Assembly: GCA_964405325.1 (NCBI GenBank)
Contig: CAYONM010000126.1
Location: 1-11,025, forward strand
Source of the DNA: CAYONM01 sp964405325
Lineage (GTDB): Bacteria; Planctomycetota; UBA11346
Length of the DNA stretch: 11,025 nucleotides
Direction of reading: 5' to 3'
A model generated the notes under the pieces. It ran no database searches and had not been told where the DNA came from. It saw nothing but the letters and a program-made list of their open reading frames with translations. Below, piece after piece: positions 6,559 to 11,025 of this stretch (position 1 is its first letter; each line of letters opens with the position of its first letter). Position numbers and translations under genes: made by a program.

Positions 6559-7818
6559 ATGAGCACAGTCGAAACCCACGATCTTACCCGTACCGACATC
6601 GACTACCTGCAGGGCCTGGCCAAACAGCTGGCCGAAGCCGCCGCCAGCGACGTCAATCAGCAGCGAATCGCCAACTGGAAACGCCACAACGACCTGGGCG
6701 ATGGCCGGCCGATGGTACTGATCAGCCCCGAAGGCGGCTGGACCGAGATCATCGCTATCATGGATCAACATTACGAGCGAGAGCACCCCTGCCATCGTCT
6801 GGAATGGTGGTTCCTCAGTCAATTGCATACCTGGTATAATTTCCGCTGCGACAACGTTCTCTGGTCCTACTTGCCGGTACCAACCCGGATCCGTCGTAGC
6901 GGCTGGGGCCTGGAGCCACGCTGGCATCACAGTACCACCGAGCGCGGCGCCCGGGCCTTTGCTCCGGTTCTCACAGACCAGGACGATCTCGCCAAGCTCA
7001 TCCCCCAGACCATCCTCGAAATCGATTATCAGGCCACTCACCAGCACCAATCCTTCCATGAGGAAATCTTCGGCGAACATTTTCCCAGTCGTATCGAAAA
7101 GGTGAAGCATATCAGCTACCACCTCATGCAGTGGTACAGTGCCCTGCGCGGCCTGGAAGAAATGATGATCGACATGTATGAAGAACCGGAGCTGCTGCAT
7201 CAAGCCTGCCGACTCTACACCGATGCCCAACATGCCATGCTGGATCGACTCGAATCAGAAGACCTGATCGAAAACAACAGCGACAATACCTACCACTCCT
7301 CTGGCGGCAACGGCTGGAGCGAACAATTTCCACCGACTGGTGTTACCGGCCTGAAGGCGATGTGGGGTTCGGCCGAGGTCCAGGAGCTGGCCCAGGTCGG
7401 TCCCGCTCAACACCGGGAATTCGCACTTGCCTACGAAGCAGAATTGTTGAACCGCTTCGGTCGCACTGGATATGGCTGCTGCGAGGATCTGACCAACAAA
7501 TTAGACGACCTGTTCGAACTGGTGCCAAACATGCACCGTGTTTCCATCTCCCCCTGGGCCGATGTTCAGCGCTGTGCCGAGCAGCTGGGCGGCCGGCGCG
7601 CCATTTTCAGCTGGAAACCGCAGCCGGCACATCTGGTCGGTCAGTTCAACGAAACGACGATACGCGATTATATCGCCAACACCGTTCGCATCTGCAAACA
7701 GCACGACTGCCAACTGGAGATCATCCTCAAGGACACGCACAGCTGCGAGCAGAAACCGGAACGTTTCGACCGTTGGTCTGAACTGTGCCAGGAAGCAATC
7801 GACTCGGTGTGGGGGTGA
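6559..7818 (+). CDS. Uroporphyrinogen decarboxylase-like protein of unknown function
   Basis: This encodes a 419-aa soluble protein resembling the uncharacterised URO-D-like proteins common in Lentisphaerota, Planctomycetota and Armatimonadota. The URO-D fold is an alpha/beta barrel used by heme enzymes and by corrinoid and methylcobalamin methyltransferases (MtaA, CmuA). Recognisable pieces are the hydrophobic WYNFRCDNVLWSYLPV strand (about 94-109), GYGCCEDLTNKLD (about 302-314), VSISPWADV (about 325-333) and the C-terminal LEIILKDTH. The GCCE segment could bind a metal, as cysteines do in the methyltransferase relatives. It is longer than HemE and lacks an obvious HemE N-terminal arginine motif, so heme synthesis is unlikely. 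AGGAG lies 7 bases before the ATG. The partner corrinoid protein of a methyltransferase system is not in view, so the reaction is unknown. Confidence 0.65.
   Translation: MSTVETHDLTRTDIDYLQGLAKQLAEAAASDVNQQRIANWKRHNDLGDGRPMVLISPEGGWTEIIAIMDQHYEREHPCHRLEWWFLSQLHTWYNFRCDNVLWSYLPVPTRIRRSGWGLEPRWHHSTTERGARAFAPVLTDQDDLAKLIPQTILEIDYQATHQHQSFHEEIFGEHFPSRIEKVKHISYHLMQWYSALRGLEEMMIDMYEEPELLHQACRLYTDAQHAMLDRLESEDLIENNSDNTYHSSGGNGWSEQFPPTGVTGLKAMWGSAEVQELAQVGPAQHREFALAYEAELLNRFGRTGYGCCEDLTNKLDDLFELVPNMHRVSISPWADVQRCAEQLGGRRAIFSWKPQPAHLVGQFNETTIRDYIANTVRICKQHDCQLEIILKDTHSCEQKPERFDRWSELCQEAIDSVWG
7811..7818 (+). promoter_or_regulatory. Ribosome binding site for the possible small gene, over the URO-D-like stop
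   Basis: GGGGGTGA can pair with the 16S anti-Shine-Dalgarno end (complement of GGAGGTGA) with one G-U pair. It includes the TGA stop of the previous gene and ends 4 bases before the ATG at 7823. This supports translation of the small reading frame that follows. Confidence 0.4.
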
Positions 7819-7822
7819 CCAG

Positions 7823-8017
7823 ATGCTGCCGGCTTCAACTTGGCTCACTGTTCGTACACCACTGGAACAATTGTTACCAGAAGCCAAGAAGGCCGGCCGG
7901 CACACCCTTCCCTTCCGCATTTCCGAAAATGTCTTCCGGGAAATCCATGACCGAAGCACCATGCAGGCCATCCAGGAATTCATTGCATTGACGGCTTGCA
8001 GGCGTGCGCCCCCCTGA
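7823..8017 (+). CDS. Possible 64-aa small protein, unknown function
   Basis: This 64-codon frame starts 4 bases after the URO-D-like stop and ends 15 bases before the convergent glgA stop. Evidence for it is the strong ribosome binding site overlapping the previous stop and a C- or G-rich third-base pattern in its second half, like the real genes nearby. The product is charged with likely helices (PLEQLLPEAKKAG, ENVFREIHDR, MQAIQEFIAL), and I see no signal peptide, membrane helix or known motif. It would be translationally coupled to the URO-D-like gene. I do not recognise it, and it may be a chance frame. The shorter ATG at 7785 in another frame is less likely. Confidence 0.35.
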   Translation: MLPASTWLTVRTPLEQLLPEAKKAGRHTLPFRISENVFREIHDRSTMQAIQEFIALTACRRAPP

Positions 8018-8032
8018 TCCTGGTTCCTCTGC

Positions 8033-9493
8033 TCAGACCACGCAGATGGAGCTGTACAACGCCTCGTACTCATGCGCCACCGCTTCCCAGCTGAAGTCGC
8101 TCTGCATGCCGCAAAGCTGCGCAGCACGGAACTGCTCGGGGAAATGCTGGTACAAACCCAAAGCACGATCCAGCACACTGGAGAAATGGCCGACATCCGG
8201 TGGACCGAAAGTGAAACCTTTACCGCCTTCGGACAGGACGTCGGTAACCGTATCCGCCAGGCCGCCGGTATAGCGGACCACCGGCAAGGTACCGTAGCGC
8301 AGGCTATACATCTGGTTCAAACCGCAGGGCTCGAAACGACTGGGCATGAGAAAGATATCGCTGCCAGCCTCGATACGATGCGACAGGCCTTCATTGTAAC
8401 CATGCCAGAAGCAAACCCACCCGGGATGCCGGTCCTGCAACACGCGAAAGCCATGTTCCAGCCCCGGCTCACCCGAGCCCAACACCGCCAACTGCATCCG
8501 ACCGCTGAGGATATAGGGCTCAACAGCCCCGAGCACCAGATCCAGGCCTTTCTGGTGCACCAGACGGCTGATCACGCCCACCAAGGCGGTGTTGTGCTCG
8601 TGCAGACCGAGTTCGTAGCGAAGCGCCTGTTTGCACTTGCTCTTCCCGGCGAACTCGCTGGCGGAATAATTCGCTGCGATATGCGGATCGGTCTCCGGAT
8701 TCCACTCACTCGTATCGATACCGTTGCGGATGCCCTGCATTTTGTAGTTGTGATGGCGCAGCACGGCATCCAGGCCTTCACCCAGTTCACCACCCTGGAT
8801 CTCTTCGGCATAACGCTGCGAGACCGTGGTGACCCGATCGGCAAAAACGATGCCGGCCTTCAGGAAGTTGAGCTTCCCGTGATGCTCCAACTGCATGGGA
8901 TTGAACATCGCCCAGTCCAGCCCGGCGAGCTTGATGTCAAAATGCCACATGGAGCCCTGATAGGCGAGATTGTGGACAGTAAACACGGTTCGCGTCGCTG
9001 GGAGAGCACGGTTCCAACCACGTTCCCGCAACACCGGCACCAAACCGGCCTGCCAGTCATGGGCATGGATCACATGCGGTACCCACTTGATGAGTCCGGG
9101 CAAGGCCAGCGCCGCTTTCGCCAACACGGAAAAGCGACGGGCATTGTCTTCATAGCTACTGGCCGGGGTGGGACCGTAGAGACCGTGACGGTCGTACAAT
9201 TCCGGACAGGCCAACAGGTAATAGCGCACCTTGCCATGCTTGAATTCGCATAGGTGAATGTCATGGGTATGCCCGCCGGCCTCAATGTACAATGGGTCCG
9301 GTAACCACTTGACCTTCCCCATGCTCTCAGCCTTGTCGATCGCCGAGCGATAGCCCGGCATCACGATACGGGCATCGTAACCCTCGTGCACCAAGGCCGC
9401 CGGCAGCGCGCCGACGACATCGGCCAAACCGCCTGATTTGGCCAGCGGGACGGCTTCCGAGGCAACATGCAGGATGCGTAACTTCTTGGCCAC
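8033..9493 (-). CDS. glgA: Glycogen synthase (ADP-glucose type, GT5)
   Basis: GlgA moves glucose from ADP-glucose to the non-reducing end of a growing alpha-1,4-glucan, building glycogen. At 486 aa it is normal length. The N-terminal ADP-glucose site KSGGLADVVGALP (about 19-31) follows the first Rossmann strand LRILHVASEAVPLA. VIHAHDWQAGLVP, TVHNLAYQG and GVISRLVHQKGLDLV are family segments, and SRFEPCGLNQMYSLRYG contains the catalytic Glu near residue 388, followed by TGGLADTV. GTG at 9493 is chosen because GGAGG lies 9 bases upstream and the family begins with a short basic run before the first strand; the longer ATG frame from 9544 adds 17 unlikely residues. No other glycogen gene is in the window. 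The gene is divergent from miaB. Confidence 0.95.
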   Translation of the reverse strand: MAKKLRILHVASEAVPLAKSGGLADVVGALPAALVHEGYDARIVMPGYRSAIDKAESMGKVKWLPDPLYIEAGGHTHDIHLCEFKHGKVRYYLLACPELYDRHGLYGPTPASSYEDNARRFSVLAKAALALPGLIKWVPHVIHAHDWQAGLVPVLRERGWNRALPATRTVFTVHNLAYQGSMWHFDIKLAGLDWAMFNPMQLEHHGKLNFLKAGIVFADRVTTVSQRYAEEIQGGELGEGLDAVLRHHNYKMQGIRNGIDTSEWNPETDPHIAANYSASEFAGKSKCKQALRYELGLHEHNTALVGVISRLVHQKGLDLVLGAVEPYILSGRMQLAVLGSGEPGLEHGFRVLQDRHPGWVCFWHGYNEGLSHRIEAGSDIFLMPSRFEPCGLNQMYSLRYGTLPVVRYTGGLADTVTDVLSEGGKGFTFGPPDVGHFSSVLDRALGLYQHFPEQFRAAQLCGMQSDFSWEAVAHEYEALYSSICVV

Positions 9494-9502
9494 GAGGCGT
9501 TT

Positions 9503-9507
9503 CCTCC
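9503..9507 (-). promoter_or_regulatory. Ribosome binding site fixing the GTG start of glgA
   Basis: The minus strand reads GGAGG, 9 bases before the GTG at 9493. It supports the GTG over the upstream ATG at 9544. Confidence 0.7.
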
Positions 9508-9628
9508 AGTATCGGGCATCCTGCAACACGCCCGGGCAACGCAAGCCGGCAGGAATCCCTGTCGTTCATCGCTTTGGCGCGGATGGGTGGACAAAGGCCT
9601 CCTACCAGCGCAGCATGCGGCCCCACAC

Positions 9629-9634
9629 AAGGAG
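9629..9634 (+). promoter_or_regulatory. Ribosome binding site fixing the start of miaB
   Basis: AAGGAG lies 8 bases before the ATG at 9643. This favours the 442-aa product over a version from the TTG at 9574. Confidence 0.75.
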
Positions 9635-9642
9635 CCAGGTGC

Positions 9643-10971
9643 ATGGCCGACCATCGCCAGAAACAGGTGTACATTGAAACCTTTGGCTGCCAGATGAATC
9701 TGGCGGATACGGAAACCGTCCTGGCTCGCCTGCAGGAAGCCGATTACCGTCAGACCGATCAGGCGGACCAAGCCGACCTGATCCTGTACAATACCTGCTC
9801 CGTGCGCGACAGCGCCGAAGCCAAGGTTCGCGGCCGTCTGGACAACCTGAAGCGCGCCAAGCAGCAGCGCCCCCATCTACGGATCGGCATCATGGGCTGC
9901 ATGGCCCAGCGCCTGAAGGAAGATCTGCTGCACACCTATCCGCAACTGGATCTGGTGGTGGGCACCGACCAGTTCGTGCATCTGCCGGCCCTTCTGGACC
10001 GCCTGGATGAACAGGGCCGCCTGGTAGCGGCCGAGTTCGGTGACTTCGAGGATCAGAATTGGCACGCCAAAAGAACCGCCGGCATCAATGCCTGGGTCCC
10101 GGTGATGCGCGGCTGTAATTACAACTGCACCTACTGCATCGTCCCCAAGACCCGCGGTCGCGAGAAAAGCCGACGTCCGGAATTGATCGAGGAAGAAGTC
10201 CGCGAATTGGTCGACCAAGGCTTTGCTCAGGTGACCCTGCTGGGTCAAACCATCGACGCCTACGGCAAGACCCTGGGCGACGGCAGCTCACTGGCAGCCC
10301 TGCTTCGGCGCCTTAATGCCATCGAGGATCTGAAACGCCTGCGTTTCGTGACCTCCCATCCCAAGGATATCAACGATGATCTGCTGCAGGCTGTGGCCGA
10401 ACTACCGAAAGTCGCCAAGCACCTACATGTCCCGGCCCAGGCCGGCAGCGATCGCATCCTGCGCCTGATGGGCCGTCGTTATACCCGAGACGAGTACCTG
10501 CGCTTTGTCGAACGGGCGCGCCGGATCATTCCTGGAGTTGAATTGCTGTCCGATTTCATCGTCGGTTTTCCACGCGAAACCGACGAGGATTTCCAGCAGA
10601 CCGTCAGCCTGATGCGGGAGGTACGCTTCGATGGCGCCTTCGTCTTCATGTACTCACCACGGCCACAAACCGGTGCCGCACGGCTGCCCGATGATGTGCC
10701 ACTGGAGACCAAACGCTATCGTTGCAACGAATTATTGGCCATCCAACTGCAACAGCAGGAAGCCCGCCATCAGGAACTGATCGGCAGCCGAATGGAAATC
10801 CTGATTGAAGGCCCGACCAAGAAGGATCCCGAGCGACTAATGAGCCGGAGCCTGGGCAATCGCATGGTGGCGGTACCGCGGGCTGGTCACGATCATCTGA
10901 TTGGCCGACTGGCCACCGCCGAAATACAGAGCGCGACCAATCTGACCCTGTTCGGAACAATCTGCTCGTAA
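9643..10971 (+). CDS. miaB: tRNA-2-methylthio-N6-isopentenyladenosine synthase
   Basis: MiaB is a radical-SAM enzyme that adds a methylthio group to i6A at position 37 of tRNAs reading UNN codons, which stabilises codon-anticodon pairing. The 442 residues hold the full domain set. The N-terminal methylthiotransferase domain has three cluster cysteines: Cys16 in ETFGCQMN, Cys52 in YNTCSVRDSA and Cys86 in GIMGCMAQR. The radical-SAM motif is GCNYNCTYC (157-165) with Cys158, Cys162 and Cys165. A C-terminal TRAM RNA-binding domain covers about 377-440. NTCSVRDSAEAKVRG and IVPKTRGREKSRR favour MiaB over RimO or MtaB. Whether MiaA is nearby cannot be seen. It is divergent from glgA across 149 bp and likely ends its transcript at the hairpin 37 bases past the stop. 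Confidence 0.93.
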   Translation: MADHRQKQVYIETFGCQMNLADTETVLARLQEADYRQTDQADQADLILYNTCSVRDSAEAKVRGRLDNLKRAKQQRPHLRIGIMGCMAQRLKEDLLHTYPQLDLVVGTDQFVHLPALLDRLDEQGRLVAAEFGDFEDQNWHAKRTAGINAWVPVMRGCNYNCTYCIVPKTRGREKSRRPELIEEEVRELVDQGFAQVTLLGQTIDAYGKTLGDGSSLAALLRRLNAIEDLKRLRFVTSHPKDINDDLLQAVAELPKVAKHLHVPAQAGSDRILRLMGRRYTRDEYLRFVERARRIIPGVELLSDFIVGFPRETDEDFQQTVSLMREVRFDGAFVFMYSPRPQTGAARLPDDVPLETKRYRCNELLAIQLQQQEARHQELIGSRMEILIEGPTKKDPERLMSRSLGNRMVAVPRAGHDHLIGRLATAEIQSATNLTLFGTICS

Positions 10972-10993
10972 GGGTGCGGAAAAAAATAAAGGT
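10967..10993 (+). repeat. 27-bp AT-rich element, right copy
   Basis: This is the inverted partner of 42-68, with 24 of 27 positions identical. It covers the last five bases of miaB, including its TAA stop, and runs through an A-rich stretch (CGG then seven A, then TAAAGGT) up to the terminator-like hairpin. As on the left, it follows a gene end and is read in the same sense as that gene. Confidence 0.55.
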
Positions 10994-11007
10994 GACGCTT
11001 CCCTCAA

Positions 11008-11024
11008 AGGGGGCTTCGCCCCCT
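11008..11024 (+). terminator. Probable intrinsic terminator after miaB, cut by the window end
   Basis: AGGGGGC (11008-11014) pairs with GCCCCCT (11018-11024) around a TTC loop, a compact GC-rich stem 37 bases past the miaB stop. An A-rich run (10980-10990) precedes it and the window ends one base after it. Any T-run needed for intrinsic termination is therefore not visible. The upstream A-rich run could act as the T-tract for a convergent gene, making it bidirectional. Confidence 0.6.
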
Positions 11025-11025
11025 C

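Noticed and set aside
6346..7233. 295-codon frame on the minus strand across the URO-D-like gene
   Set aside because: It lies mostly antisense to a better supported gene and its product has no recognisable domain.
8072..9253. Long open frame (393 codons) on the plus strand antisense to glgA
   Set aside because: It is a mirror frame of an unambiguous glgA, with no family resemblance and no ribosome binding site.
9513..9534. CGGGC / GCCCG inverted repeat between glgA and miaB
   Set aside because: A 5-bp match is common by chance in GC-rich sequence, and it does not line up with any promoter elements.
9574..9642. In-frame TTG start 23 codons upstream of miaB
   Set aside because: The added residues are not part of the MiaB family, and AAGGAG sits correctly for the ATG at 9643.

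Overview
The window is GC-rich (roughly 60% by eye) and densely coding. It comes from a Gram-negative-type bacterium that I cannot place with certainty. The large AsmA/YdbH-like protein implies a double-membrane envelope. A TIM-barrel glycosidase-like protein with a CxxC cluster and a uroporphyrinogen-decarboxylase-like protein of uncharacterised type are families often seen in Lentisphaerota, Planctomycetota, Kiritimatiellota, Hydrogenedentes and similar polysaccharide-degrading lineages. A PVC-like or neighbouring phylum is therefore my best guess, at low confidence. I see no tRNA, rRNA, CRISPR array, insertion sequence or phage gene.

Layout. (1) 126-5378 holds four genes on the minus strand. 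In transcription order they are an 877-aa AsmA/YdbH-like envelope protein, a YtxJ-type thioredoxin-fold protein whose start lies inside the end of that gene, a YqiA-type alpha/beta-hydrolase esterase, and, after a 204-bp gap, the glycosidase-like protein. The last has its own sigma70-like promoter with a tandem operator-like repeat just upstream, and a strong hairpin after its stop. (2) 5459-6313 is dapF (diaminopimelate epimerase, lysine and peptidoglycan precursor), divergent from the envelope gene across an 80-bp gap that holds a 7-bp inverted repeat. (3) 6559-7818 is the URO-D-like gene, followed by a possible 64-aa small gene with a good ribosome binding site. (4) 8033-9493 on the minus strand is glgA (glycogen synthase, GTG start), convergent with the previous block. 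(5) 9643-10971 is miaB (tRNA methylthiotransferase), divergent from glgA and followed by a GC-rich terminator hairpin cut by the window edge.

This is mainly a chromosomal housekeeping and carbon-metabolism region: wall precursor synthesis, glycogen, tRNA modification, envelope biogenesis and thiol redox, with two lineage-type accessory genes (glycosidase-like and URO-D-like). I found no clear new multi-gene system. The most unusual signals are non-coding. One is a nearly identical 27-bp AT-rich element present in inverted orientation near both ends of the window, each time just downstream of a gene stop. The other is the two-turn tandem repeat abutting the glycosidase promoter.
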